64,000 bases of DNA from Acidimicrobiia bacterium (GTDB lineage: Bacteria; Actinomycetota; Acidimicrobiia; IMCC26256; JAOSJM01): the NCBI GenBank assembly GCA_027494165.1, contig JAOSJM010000005.1, positions 682,001-746,000 on the forward strand, written 5' to 3'. The notes beneath the pieces are model-generated. The model was given only the letters and a program-made list of their open reading frames with translations, made no database searches and was not told the origin of the DNA. This document shows, piece by piece, positions 1 to 8,592 of the stretch. Position 1 is the stretch's first letter. Each line of letters opens with the position of its first letter. Both the position numbers and the translations under genes were made by a program.

Positions 1-143
1 CTCCAGTCCGCTCCTCCCCGATGACGGTTCCCCGGCACCGGCCTTCTGTGACGGATGCCACGCCCGTTCCACCTGGACCTCGGCCGCCACGGGGAGGAGG
101 ATATTTCCGCGGTCTACTAGAAATAACCTACCCGGGAGCTACC

Positions 144-1212
144 GTGCCCTCAACGCCCTCGACCCGACCGGTGACCGAGCGGTCGGAGTTCCGCCTGTGG
201 ACGACCGTCGTGACCTTCACGGCCCTGGCCGGGCTCGTGGTGGCCGTCCTCGCCCTCGCCCGATCGGACGGTTCCGGGGCTTCGGCCCTCGTCGAGGAAC
301 AACCGGAGGCTCCCGCCTCGATCGACCTGAGCGGGACCCCGGCCGAAGATTGGACCGCCCGGGATCCCGCGGCCCCGCCGGTTCCGGCCAGCACGGTCCA
401 CCGGGTGACGCTTCAGGCCACCGAGACCGAGCTCGAGGTCGCCCCGGGTGTCACCCAGACGATGTGGACCTTCGGCGCACAGGTTCCCGGCCCGACCCTG
501 CGGGGCCGGGTGGGAGACGTCTTCGAGGTCACCCTCGTCAACGACGGGTCGATGGGGCACTCGATCGACTTCCACGCCAGCGAGGTCGCACCCAACGTCG
601 AGATGCGGACGATCGGGCCCGGGGAATCGCTCCTCTACCGCTTCGAGGCCGAGCAAGCGGGAGCGTTCCTGTACCACTGCGGCACGCCCCCGTCCTCCAT
701 CACGTCGGCAACGGCATGTACGGCGCCATCATCATCGACCCCCGACCTCCCCCCGTCGACCACGAGCTCGTGCTCGTGCAGTCCGAGATCTATGCCGCAC
801 CTCCCGGCGAGGTGGCCTCCCTCGAGGCGATGCTCGACAAGGACTGGGACGCCGTCGTCTTCAACGGGTTCGCGAACCAGTACCAGCACCGGCCCATCGA
901 GGTCGACCCCGGGCAGCGGGTCCGGATCTGGGTGGTCAACGCCGGACCCTCGGAGCCCACGAGCTTCCACGTCATCGGCACGATCTTCGACACCGTCTTC
1001 GAGGAGGGACGGTACGTGCTTCGACCCGACGCGACGCGCGGTGGGTCCCAGGCGCTGGACCTCGGCCCCGCCCAGGGTGGGTTCGTGGAGACGACCTTCG
1101 CGACCGCTGGGGTCTACCCGTTCCTCACCCACGACCTGGCCGACGCGTCCCGGGGAGCCCTGGGCCTCTTCCGGGTCGGGGGGTCACGACGGAGGGTGGC
1201 CCCGGGCACTGA
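144..1212 (+). CDS. Membrane-anchored copper oxidase / NirK-like protein (frameshifted)
   Basis: Two-cupredoxin multicopper protein resembling copper nitrite reductase. I chose GTG 144 because GGGAG lies 5 nt upstream, although the frame is open from 21. A transmembrane anchor (residues about 15-37) precedes domain 1. MGHSIDFH supplies His139 and His144; YHCG supplies His178 and Cys179. After a break, HHVGNGM supplies the His and Met ligands expected of a type-1 copper site. Domain 2 keeps SFHVIG and THDL histidines. Reading requires one more C in the C5 run at 687-691. One more G in the G6 run at 1178-1183 would end the protein at TGA 1212; without it the frame runs to 1480 into the opposing gene. 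Nitrite as substrate is inference; a laccase-type oxidase is possible. Confidence 0.75.
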
Positions 1213-1302
1213 GCCGGCGGCGAACGGAGAGCCCGCCGCCCGGGGCAGCACACGGACCGGGCGGGCGTCCGACGCACCACGGCGCGGGACGTCGCGGGCG
1301 GG

Positions 1303-1791
1303 TCAGGCCTCGGGGGGCCGGCCGTCGGGGACGGCGCCCTGCTCCCGTGACCCGGCGGCCACGCGGTCCAGGGCCTCGCGCAACCCGGCCGCGGCCCGGT
1401 CGCCGATCCGGCGGAAGGCGAGCCGCAGCAGCGGCTCGGCCACCCGGGAGACGCCCTTCAGGGTGAGCTCCGCCTCGTAGGTCACCCGGGCTCGATCGCC
1501 CGCGGGCTGGACGCGGATCGTGTCGTACGAGCGGAGCATCGACGACTCGGCCTCGAGCACCACGAGCCGGGGCCGGTCGTAGTCACGCACGACGTAGTGG
1601 AGGGGGAGCCGCCGCCCGGGCACGCTCACGACGACCCGGAACTCCGACCCCACGCCAAGGGGGCCGTCGTCGAGCCGTCGGGCCTCGACGACTCCCGGGT
1701 CCCACTCCTGGGCGGTCGAGAAGTTCGCGACGTGGTCGAAGAGAGCCTCGACGGGTCCGTCGACGTCGATGTCGGTGCGGTAGGTCGCCAT
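1303..1791 (-). CDS. SRPBCC (START/polyketide-cyclase-like) protein
   Basis: Protein of 162 aa with the helix-grip ligand-binding fold of the SRPBCC superfamily. The N-terminus (YRTDIDVDGPVEALFDHVANF), the central strand pattern and the C-terminal long helix (LREALDRVAAG) fit the polyketide cyclase/dehydrase-like branch. I start at ATG 1791, which has GGAG about 9 nt upstream; an in-frame extension to 1842 is less likely. It converges on the copper oxidase gene. The ligand is unknown and no catalytic residues are assignable. Confidence 0.8.
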   Translation of the reverse strand: MATYRTDIDVDGPVEALFDHVANFSTAQEWDPGVVEARRLDDGPLGVGSEFRVVVSVPGRRLPLHYVVRDYDRPRLVVLEAESSMLRSYDTIRVQPAGDRARVTYEAELTLKGVSRVAEPLLRLAFRRIGDRAAAGLREALDRVAAGSREQGAVPDGRPPEA

Positions 1792-1931
1792 CGCCGTGTC
1801 TCCGGCGCCGGGCCCCGGTCCGGATGACCGGGCCTGCCACACCCGACGCTACCGCCGCCCGGCGTGGCGCGAACATCGCCCCGGCTCACCCGCCGTGGTG
1901 GGGGTGAGGGACGAGAGATCGGAGGCCCGAG

Positions 1932-2333
1932 GTGCTCGAGGACTTCAAGAACTTCCTGCTGCGCGGCAACGTCGTCGACCTGGCCGTCGCCGTCGTGATC
2001 GGCGTGGCCTTCGGGGCCGTCGTCACGTCCTTCGTGGACGACATCCTCACGCCCATCGTCACCATCCCCGGGGAGACCAACTTCGCCGACCTCGACGTGA
2101 CGGTCGGCGGCGCGGTGATCCGCTACGGGTTGTTCCTCAACGCCCTGGTCGCCTTCGTGCTGATCGCGACGGCCGTGTTCTTCCTCGTCGTGCGACCCGT
2201 GGGGGCCCTCGTCGAGCGCCGCCGGGCGCGCGAGGAGTCGACCACCCGCGAGTGCCCCGAGTGCCTCAGCGAGATCCCGAGGGCCGCGACCCGCTGCGCC
2301 CACTGCACCGCAGCGGTGCCCGCGCTCGCCTGA
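1932..2333 (+). CDS. mscL: Large-conductance mechanosensitive channel with C-terminal zinc ribbon
   Basis: MscL releases solutes on hypo-osmotic shock. The 133-aa protein starts at GTG 1932, with GGAGG at 1921. It opens with the typical amphipathic LEDFKNFLLRGNVVDLAVAV, followed by TM1 (about 15-37), a periplasmic loop and TM2 (about 66-88). The C-terminus is unusual: after the charged bundle (VERRRAREE) come Cys108, Cys111, Cys122 and Cys125 (CPEC...CAHC), a zinc-ribbon pattern where many MscL proteins have only a helical bundle. The family assignment is firm; the metal site is inferred from the cysteines. Confidence 0.95.
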   Translation: MLEDFKNFLLRGNVVDLAVAVVIGVAFGAVVTSFVDDILTPIVTIPGETNFADLDVTVGGAVIRYGLFLNALVAFVLIATAVFFLVVRPVGALVERRRAREESTTRECPECLSEIPRAATRCAHCTAAVPALA

Positions 2334-2398
2334 TGGCGGCTCCGCTCACGGTGGGGTCGGGACGGCCGGGCGGCGACTCGGGCGGGCGTGCAGCCGGG

Positions 2399-2533
2399 CT
2401 ACTCCTCGGCCGGGGTCTCGGTCGCGGTCCCGGCCCCACCCTCGGGAGCCGGCCCCGCACGCCTGGCCCGGCGGCGCCAGAAGAACACGACGCCGGCGAC
2501 CGCGGCGAGCACGGCGGCGATCCGCTTGCCCAT
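2399..2533 (-). CDS. Small single-span membrane protein
   Basis: A 44-aa protein starting at ATG 2533 with a near-perfect Shine-Dalgarno sequence (AAGGAGGT) 4 nt upstream, which is the main reason to believe it. It begins MGKRIAAVLAAVAGVVFFW, one transmembrane helix, followed by RRRARR and an acidic, threonine- and alanine-rich tail. It resembles the short DLW-39-like membrane proteins of actinobacteria, but I cannot assign a function. The 275 bp upstream, to 2808, hold nothing I recognise. Confidence 0.65.
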   Translation of the reverse strand: MGKRIAAVLAAVAGVVFFWRRRARRAGPAPEGGAGTATETPAEE

Positions 2534-2808
2534 GGGGACCTCCTTGGTCGAGGCCACGCTACCGCGTTCCGCTCCGGGTGTCCCGGGCCGGGACCGGTCC
2601 GTCTCGCCCTCCCCTCTCAGCCCCCCCCTCTCCGCGGGTCGCTGCGCCCCCGGGGGTGGCACCATCACCCCCTCTCCCCGGGTTGGCGCGGAGACGGGGC
2701 TCACGGCCCCGGAAGCGCACCGACCCGGTGGTGCTCGGGAGCGGGCCGGGCCCACGGGGCCCACCCGTGGCGTGCCGCGGGGCCTGCGGCGTGCGAGGTG
2801 CCGGACGC

Positions 2809-3810
2809 TCAGCCCGCCGACGGTCGGGGCTCGTCCACCCCCGCGCGGCGCGACGGCCCCGCCTGCTCGACGAGGAGGTCCCACAGGCGCCGACGCTCCC
2901 CGGGCTGCTCCCGGGTGGTCGGGAGGCGGTGGGTGCCGCGAGGCCGGCGGTCGTGCCAGAACTTCCCGTTGCTGCGGGTGGGCTCCTCCGCCGCCGCCAG
3001 CCAGACGATCGTGTCGGCGCCCTGGTCGGGTGAGCGCAGCAGGGGGCCCAGCACCCGCTCGAAGGTGGGGAGCGACGCGTGCACCCCCGGCGTGGCCGCC
3101 AACCCGGGATGCATGGCGTGGAACACCACGCCGGACCCGGCGTGCCGCTGCCCCCACTCGCCGGTGAGCACGACCAGGGCCCGCTTGGCCCTGGCGTAGG
3201 CGACCGAGCCCCGGTAGCCGGTCCGGGACTCGAGGTCGTCGACGACGAGCCGCTGGGTGTACATCCCGCCCGACGAGACGTTGACGACCCGGGCGCCCCC
3301 GGTGCGCTCGAGCAGCGGGAGCAGGCCCTCGGTGAGCGCGAACGGGCCGAGCACCATGGTGGCGAACGACATCTCGTGGCCGTCGACCGACTCCCGCCGT
3401 TCGGCGAGCAGCGCCCCGGCGTTGTTCACGAGGACGTCGAGGCGGTCCTCCCGATCGAGCACCTCGGCGACCAGCGACCGGACGTCGTCGAGGCTGCTGA
3501 GGTCGGCCACGTAGACACCCACGTCGTCGTGGCCGCTCTCGGACGCGATGGCGTCACGGGCGGCCACGGTCTTCGCCGGGTCCCTCCCCACGATGCGGAC
3601 CGAGGCACCCATCCGGGCGAGCCGCCTTGCCGCGGCCATGCCGAGGCCCGAGCTCGCCCCCGTGATCAGGACGACCTTGCCGGCCATCGACACCTGGTCG
3701 AGGTCCTCCCAGTGCTCGAGACGCCTCCTGACCTCGATCCCGATCTTCGTGAAGCTCCCGACGACGGTCGCCTCGAGCAGGCCGTCGACGAGCCGGGCGC
3801 CGAACGTCAC
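2809..3810 (-). CDS. Short-chain dehydrogenase/reductase
   Basis: NAD(P)-dependent oxidoreductase of 333 aa. Rossmann motif TGASSGLG at about residues 50-57, NNAG at 129-132, catalytic Ser at VNVSSGG (about 179-180), and YARAK giving Tyr205 and Lys209. An N-terminal extension of about 40 aa and the long C-terminal part (HPGLAATPGV...) resemble the dehydrogenase/reductase SDR family 12-like or retinol-dehydrogenase-like branch. The start is GTG 3810, with GGAGGA 5 nt upstream. Substrate unknown; monocistronic by spacing. Confidence 0.88.
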   Translation of the reverse strand: MTFGARLVDGLLEATVVGSFTKIGIEVRRRLEHWEDLDQVSMAGKVVLITGASSGLGMAAARRLARMGASVRIVGRDPAKTVAARDAIASESGHDDVGVYVADLSSLDDVRSLVAEVLDREDRLDVLVNNAGALLAERRESVDGHEMSFATMVLGPFALTEGLLPLLERTGGARVVNVSSGGMYTQRLVVDDLESRTGYRGSVAYARAKRALVVLTGEWGQRHAGSGVVFHAMHPGLAATPGVHASLPTFERVLGPLLRSPDQGADTIVWLAAAEEPTRSNGKFWHDRRPRGTHRLPTTREQPGERRRLWDLLVEQAGPSRRAGVDEPRPSAG

Positions 3811-4013
3811 GTCGCTCCTCCTCCCCCGGGGGCGGGACTCACCCTTTCTACGACGCCGACGGCCCTGACGGACGTCGGCCCGCGCGGAGGGCGGGCCGCG
3901 GACCCGGCCCTCGTGGTCTTGGCCGAGCCGTCGCGCCCGGCTCACGGTCCCCTCACACGGGCGGGACAGCCTGGAACCGCGCCGGCCGGCGGGCCGGGCA
4001 GGAGGGCGAGCCG

Positions 4014-4433
4014 ATGAGCACGATGCCGTCCGGACAGGAGGGCACGAGCCGCGACGGCCGGTCGATCGCGCTCATCGTCGTCCTGGGGTACCAGGCCGCG
4101 TCGGCCCTCTTCGGCGGCGTGGTGGCGGCCGTCGCGTCGGCCCGGGCCCGGGACCGGCTGCTCGGCTCGGAGGTCGCGGACCGGCGTGTGGCCCTCGCCG
4201 TGCTCCTCGTCCTCGCCGCCGCCGCGGCGCTCACCCTGGCGGCGGGCCGGTACCGGGAGCGTCCGTGGGCCGTTCCGGGGATCCTCGTGCTCGAGACCGT
4301 CGCGATCGTGGGTCACCTGCTCGCGCTCCGGGCCGTCCCGGGCCGGGCGGTGGTCGGGATCGCCGTCGCCGGGACGGCGGTCGTGCTGGCCCTCGCCGCC
4401 CGGGAGCCGCAGGCACGTCCCGCCGCCGCCTGA
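4014..4433 (+). CDS. Four-helix integral membrane protein
   Basis: A 139-aa protein with about four predicted transmembrane helices (around residues 18-42, 60-77, 87-106 and 111-128) separated by short Arg-rich loops. ATG 4014 follows GGAGGGCGAG. Nothing in the sequence identifies a known family and there is no conserved motif I can name. It converges with the TPR membrane protein on the minus strand, 55 bp away. Confidence 0.7.
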   Translation: MSTMPSGQEGTSRDGRSIALIVVLGYQAASALFGGVVAAVASARARDRLLGSEVADRRVALAVLLVLAAAAALTLAAGRYRERPWAVPGILVLETVAIVGHLLALRAVPGRAVVGIAVAGTAVVLALAAREPQARPAAA

Positions 4434-4488
4434 CGGCCCGGCCTCCGGCGCGCCGCGGGTCCTCGGCACGACCGGCGCGCCCGCGCGC

Positions 4489-6198
4489 TCAGCAGGTCGG
4501 TGTCCCACCCGGCGCGGTCGCCGAGTCCGCGAGCACGCCCTCGACGTACAGGTCGACGCGGTACTCGACGGCGACGCAGGTCCGCGGGGTCGCGAACGGT
4601 GTCGGCTCGGCCTGGTCGACGACCGGCCCGGTGTAGAAGAGCTCGGGCGGTTGGACCCACGGAGCGCCCTCCGCCGGCCGCTCGTACCCGACGACCGCCA
4701 CGATCGCGTCCTCCGGGACGTCGCCGGTCGTCGAGAGCGCGACCGTCGTGGTCCCGTCCTCGTACGAGACCCCGTCGACGGCGACCGACGCCGGCCCGGC
4801 GTCCTCGGGTCGCAGGGGACGCTGCGCCACGAGCTCGCTGAGCACCGCGACCGAGTCGTCGCGAAGCTGCTCGGTCGCGGCCGTGGCCTCGGGGGCTCGG
4901 TCCACGACCCACTCGAGCAGCGTGAGGTACTGCGCGACCAGCGCGCGGTTCCGGTCGGTCTGCTCCAGCGGCCCGAGCTGCCCGGCGGCCCTCGTGCGCC
5001 ACTCGAGCGCGGCGGCCGGGTCGCCTCGCGCGACGGACACGGCGCTCAGCGCGAACTGGGCGCCCGGCGTGAGCGGGTTGATCTCCACGGCCCGCTCGAG
5101 CAGCTCGGACGCGAGGTCGTACCGCTCCGCGGCGATCGCGACGTACCCCGCGATCGTCTCCGTGAGCGCGCTCGCGTCGCCGCCGAGCTCGATCGCCCGG
5201 GCCAGGTCCGCGGCCACCGGCTCGAGCGCCGCCGTGGACGTGTCGGTGAAGGCCAGCGTCGTGAGCACGTCCGGGTTCGCCACCACGAAGCGGGCCAGGC
5301 CCCGCCCGCGGAAGGCCGGCTCGTAGTCGTCGTCGGCCTCGATCGCGCTCGTGAAGCTGGCCGCCGCGTCGCTCGCCCGCCCCCGGTCCAGCTCCGCCTC
5401 CCCCACCGCGGTCGCCTCGATCGCCGCCGGCTTCACGTCGGGGATCGGCTTCCGGTAGATGTGGATCGACCAGCCGAGGCAGTACAGCGCGAGCAGCAGC
5501 CCCGGGACGGCGAGCGGCGGTCGCAGCTGCCGCCGCACGACCAGGGTGAAGCCGACGAGGAAGATCGCCACCGCCAACGTCGTGATGACCGTCTCGTACT
5601 GCGATGCCCTCGCGTTCCAGGTGACGCGCTCCTCGACCGTCGCCGCCTGCTGCAGGGCCAGCCGGCGGGCCTCGACCTGGAGGTCGAAGAGCCCCGACCC
5701 GTCGTCGCCGAGCGTCGCGTCGACCGCGGCCTGGGCCTCGGCGAGGCGCTGCGCCGCCCGGTCGGGATCGAACGCCGCTCCGGCCTCGCTCGCCGCCTCC
5801 TCGTCGAGCACGAACGTGCTCCGCAGCGGGAAGACCTGCTGCTCGGCCTCGATCCGCTCGAGGGCGCCGAGTGCCCCGGCCTCGAGCACCGCGGCCGTCT
5901 GGGCCTCCGACGCGAGCCGGGTCGCCTCCCGGGCCGTGCGCGCCTCGTTCGTGGACGCGTTCGTCTGCAGCACGGCGATCCACGCCCCGAGGATCGCGAG
6001 GGCGGCGAGGGTGATCGCCACGTTCCGCTTGTAGCGGCCCTCGGGCTCCTCCTCGGCGGGACGGTCACCGGGCGGGCCGGACCCCTTCGCCTCGTCGTCG
6101 CCGCGCCCTTCGGGGGTCGACGCGGCGCGATCCGGCGTGCCGTCACCCGGCATCCCACGCGGCGTCGCCGCACCCTTCCCGTCGCCCCGATCCGCCAT
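4489..6198 (-). CDS. TPR-repeat membrane protein
   Basis: A 569-aa protein. The N-terminus is a charged cytoplasmic tail (about 55 aa). TM1 (about 57-77) is followed by an alanine- and glutamate-rich helical, probably extracytoplasmic, segment containing FDPDRAAQRLAEAQ, then TM2 (about 196-215) and TM3 (about 222-242). The C-terminal half reads as tetratricopeptide-like helices (GEAELDRGRASDAAASF; AERYDLASELLERAVEINP), ending in a small beta-rich domain. ATG 6198 overlaps the stop of the upstream gene (TGATG), so translation is probably coupled. The layout suggests a scaffold or sensor in the membrane. No named family. Confidence 0.75.
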   Translation of the reverse strand: MADRGDGKGAATPRGMPGDGTPDRAASTPEGRGDDEAKGSGPPGDRPAEEEPEGRYKRNVAITLAALAILGAWIAVLQTNASTNEARTAREATRLASEAQTAAVLEAGALGALERIEAEQQVFPLRSTFVLDEEAASEAGAAFDPDRAAQRLAEAQAAVDATLGDDGSGLFDLQVEARRLALQQAATVEERVTWNARASQYETVITTLAVAIFLVGFTLVVRRQLRPPLAVPGLLLALYCLGWSIHIYRKPIPDVKPAAIEATAVGEAELDRGRASDAAASFTSAIEADDDYEPAFRGRGLARFVVANPDVLTTLAFTDTSTAALEPVAADLARAIELGGDASALTETIAGYVAIAAERYDLASELLERAVEINPLTPGAQFALSAVSVARGDPAAALEWRTRAAGQLGPLEQTDRNRALVAQYLTLLEWVVDRAPEATAATEQLRDDSVAVLSELVAQRPLRPEDAGPASVAVDGVSYEDGTTTVALSTTGDVPEDAIVAVVGYERPAEGAPWVQPPELFYTGPVVDQAEPTPFATPRTCVAVEYRVDLYVEGVLADSATAPGGTPTC

Positions 6199-6891
6199 CA
6201 CCAGACCGTGACGAAGGTCGTCACGGTCGCAACCCCGTAGAGGACGACGCCGAGCCCCGCGGCGGCCCACCACACCTCTCGCCGCGACGCGAACTGCGCC
6301 GCCGTGAAGGCGGCGACCGTGATCAGGAGCACGAAGGCGCCCAGCCGCAGCCCCCGCACCCGGGTCCTGATGTCGTTCGCCTCCGCCGCCGCCCGATCCG
6401 GGTCCAGCACTCCCGGCGAGGCGATCCCCGACGCGGCCTCCGCCCTGAGCACGTCCACCTGGCGGGCGAGGTCGAACGGCAGCGGCTCCTCCGGAGCCCG
6501 TGGCGAGGCTGGACAGCACGCTCTGGCGCCCGAAGACGCCGCTCGCCGCCGCCAGCGCCGATGCCGACGACCGCAGGTCGTCGGCCTGGCGGAGGAAGGC
6601 GTCGGCGAGCGCGACCGCGCCCTGGTCGCCGACCTCCTCGGCCTGGTCGTCGAGGGCCTCCGCCTCGGCGTAGTCGGCGACGTACCCGACGTACGCGACC
6701 GCGTCGGTGATCGCCGCGAGCCCCGCCTCGACGTCCTGTTGCTGCTGCTGGATCGTCTGGCCGACCGACTGGCGGTCCTCGAACGCCGCGGTCGACCCGA
6801 GCTGCCCGGCCCGCCAGGTGAAGAGGCCGGCCGTCACGGTCGCCAGGCCGATCAGGAGGGGAACCACCCACGCGGGGAGCCGCTCACGCAC
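6198..6891 (-). CDS. Coiled-coil membrane protein, partner of the TPR protein (frameshifted)
   Basis: GTG 6891 start. TM1 (LPAWVVPLLIGLATVTAGLF) is followed by a Gln-rich, alanine-rich helical region (QQQQQ near residue 50) and, after a frame change near 6493-6503, by PFDLARQVDVL, LDPDRAAAEANDIR and two C-terminal transmembrane helices ending TTFVTVW. Its layout (one TM, about 130 helical residues with DPDRAA, two TMs) matches the N-terminal half of the protein encoded directly downstream, so the two look like diverged tandem copies. The frame change is one extra base or two missing. Confidence 0.6.
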
Positions 6892-7329
6892 GGTCGGGCC
6901 CTACGGTCCCTCTCGAGCCGTCGCCGCGCCCGAGGACGGCGGCGACCCGGGGCCGGGACCCACCGGGCATCCGGCCGGTCGGCTGCTCCCCCGAGGGTCG
7001 TTCCACGATCCGGGCCCGCGGCCGGGGTCCCCCACGGCCGCGGATCGTAACGGGACGGGTACGGAACGGGTACGCGCCCCGGATGGCCGAGACCTCGGAC
7101 GGGCCTGGGGGCGGGTGGCGCTCGGCGGCGGGTGACCGCGGCACCGACGGGCTCCCGGGCCCACCGACGCGGCGGTGGGCCACCGCTACGATCGTCACGC
7201 GCCCGGTCGCCTCGGCCCGCGGGCCCACCGGGCCGATCGGGTGCAGATCCCGAGCAGGTCGGGACCGGGCCGGGTGCCCACCGCGTGGTCGCGGCATCCC
7301 CGGACGGTCGGAGCGAAGGCGGTCACGCC
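6892..7329. other. Intergenic region between divergent genes
   Basis: About 438 bp between the divergently transcribed coiled-coil protein and the SagB-type gene. A TACGAT box at 7187-7192 could be the -10 of the latter, giving a leader of about 130 nt. A short direct repeat of ACGGGTACG lies near 7055-7075. I see no RNA gene or small coding region. Confidence 0.4.
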
Positions 7330-8238
7330 ATGCTCACGGACCACGGTCGACACGGTCGGTCACGTCGGGCCCTGCGATCGCTGGTGCTCGTCCCGGTGGT
7401 CGGGCTCCTGGTCGCCTGCACCGGGGACGATGCTCCGGACCGGGCCGGCGACGACGACGCCCCGACGACCGGCGCGGGCTCGACCGGCCCGGCTGTCGTC
7501 GCCCTCCCCGAGCCGTCCCGTTCCGGGGACGTGCCACTGGAGGAGGCGCTGGCGCGCCGGCGGTCGGGCCGGGACTACGCGGACCGGCCCCTGGCGCTGC
7601 GGGAGCTCGGCCAGCTCCTGTGGGCCGCCCAGGGCGTCACCTCGGCCGAGGGCGGCCGCACCGCCCCCTCGGCCGGCGCGCGGTACCCGCTCGAGCTGCT
7701 CGCGGTCACCCGGGACGTGGAGGGGATCGAGCCCGGGGTCTGGCGCTACGAGCCCGAGGAGCACGCCCTCTCGGCGGTGGGGACCGGGGACCGATCCGGC
7801 CCGCTCGGGGAGGCCAGCCTCGACCAGACCTGGGTGAGCGACGCGCCGGTCAGCATCGTGGTCACCGGCGTCCCCGAGCGGACCACCGGGAGGTACGGCG
7901 AGCGCGGGGAGCGGTACGTGGTCCTCGAGGCCGGCCACGCCGCTCAGAACCTGCTGCTCCAGGCCACCGCGCTCGGCCTCGCCGCCGTGCCCGTCGGGGC
8001 GTTCGACGACGCCGAGGTCCGCGAGGTCCTCGGCCTCGCCGCCGACGAGGAGCCGCTGTACGTCGTCCCGGTGGGCCGGCCAGCGGGGGTGACCGCTCCG
8101 ACGCGCGACGGCGGCGGGGCCCGGCGACCTCCGTCGGGACGACCGGGACGGCCACGCCGGGGGCCGTCGGCCGGCACCTGCCATCATGGGAGCCGCGAAG
8201 CGCCGCGCGGAGCCCGCGCGAAGGTCCCGCCCTCGTAG
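7330..8238 (+). CDS. SagB/ThcOx-type nitroreductase with lipoprotein signal
   Basis: FMN-dependent nitroreductase-fold oxidoreductase of the SagB/ThcOx type. Family marks are EALARRRSGRDYADRPL, APSAGARYPLEL, a VWRYEPEEHAL strand and the AGHAAQNLLLQATALGL helix. ATG 7330 gives a basic N-terminus, a hydrophobic stretch and a lipobox (GLLVAC), then a Ser/Thr/Asp-rich linker, so the enzyme appears exported and lipidated, unlike classical cytoplasmic SagB. The frame runs past the domain (ending near VVPVGRPAG) with a basic tail overlapping the 5' end of the tRNA by 10 bp. One fewer G in the run before 8090 would stop it at 8092, so the annotated tail is doubtful. Confidence 0.8.
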   Translation: MLTDHGRHGRSRRALRSLVLVPVVGLLVACTGDDAPDRAGDDDAPTTGAGSTGPAVVALPEPSRSGDVPLEEALARRRSGRDYADRPLALRELGQLLWAAQGVTSAEGGRTAPSAGARYPLELLAVTRDVEGIEPGVWRYEPEEHALSAVGTGDRSGPLGEASLDQTWVSDAPVSIVVTGVPERTTGRYGERGERYVVLEAGHAAQNLLLQATALGLAAVPVGAFDDAEVREVLGLAADEEPLYVVPVGRPAGVTAPTRDGGGARRPPSGRPGRPRRGPSAGTCHHGSREAPRGARAKVPPS

Positions 8239-8301
8239 CTCAGGGGAGAGAGCAACCGCCTCCTAAGCGGTAGGTCGCAGGTTCGAATCCTGCCGAGGGC
8301 G
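8229..8301 (+). tRNA. tRNA-Arg (anticodon CCU)
   Basis: Complete cloverleaf: acceptor GCCCTCG (8229-8235) pairs with CGAGGGC (8294-8300), D-stem GCTC/GAGC, anticodon stem ACCGC/GCGGT with loop CTCCTAA (anticodon CCT at 8262-8264), variable loop AGGTC, T-stem GCAGG/CCTGC around TTCGAAT. The discriminator base is G8301; CCA is not encoded. It should read AGG codons, rare in this GC-rich genome. Confidence 0.97.
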
Positions 8302-8455
8302 CCGCTCCACGCTGCCTCGCGCCCGTCCGCGCCAGGCGCTCCACTCCGGACGAGAGCACGCGGCGAGGGGGCGTCTGGGTCGTCGACCCCGGCGAGCGCG
8401 GAGGGGCGGGGCCGGAGCCATCGCGAGGAGCGGAGGGGGAGATCCGGTCGGACGG

Positions 8456-8484
8456 TTGACAGCGAACGTGTGTTCGGGTATGGT
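8456..8484 (+). promoter_or_regulatory. Sigma-70-type promoter with embedded SOS (LexA) box
   Basis: Consensus -35 TTGACA (8456-8461), a 17-bp spacer and -10 TATGGT (8479-8484). Inside the spacer, at 8463-8476, lies the perfect palindrome CGAACGTGTGTTCG, which fits the Gram-positive/mycobacterial LexA box (CGAAC-N4-GTTCG). A repressor bound there would block polymerase. The downstream gene is a DUF222-HNH protein, a family with known SOS-controlled members in Mycobacterium tuberculosis. Confidence 0.85.
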
Positions 8485-8592
8485 GGGGGGAGCGCTTCGT
8501 GGCCGGGCGTCGAACGGCCTCCTCGCATCGAAGGTCACGGTCGTCGTCGTGGGTTCGCCGATGGCGACCGGTGATGTGGCGCAGGAGGGCCG

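Noticed and set aside
2399-3157. A long 252-aa minus-strand frame
   Set aside because: Only its last 44 codons, starting at ATG 2533 with a strong ribosome site, look coding; the rest is Arg/Pro/Gly noise.
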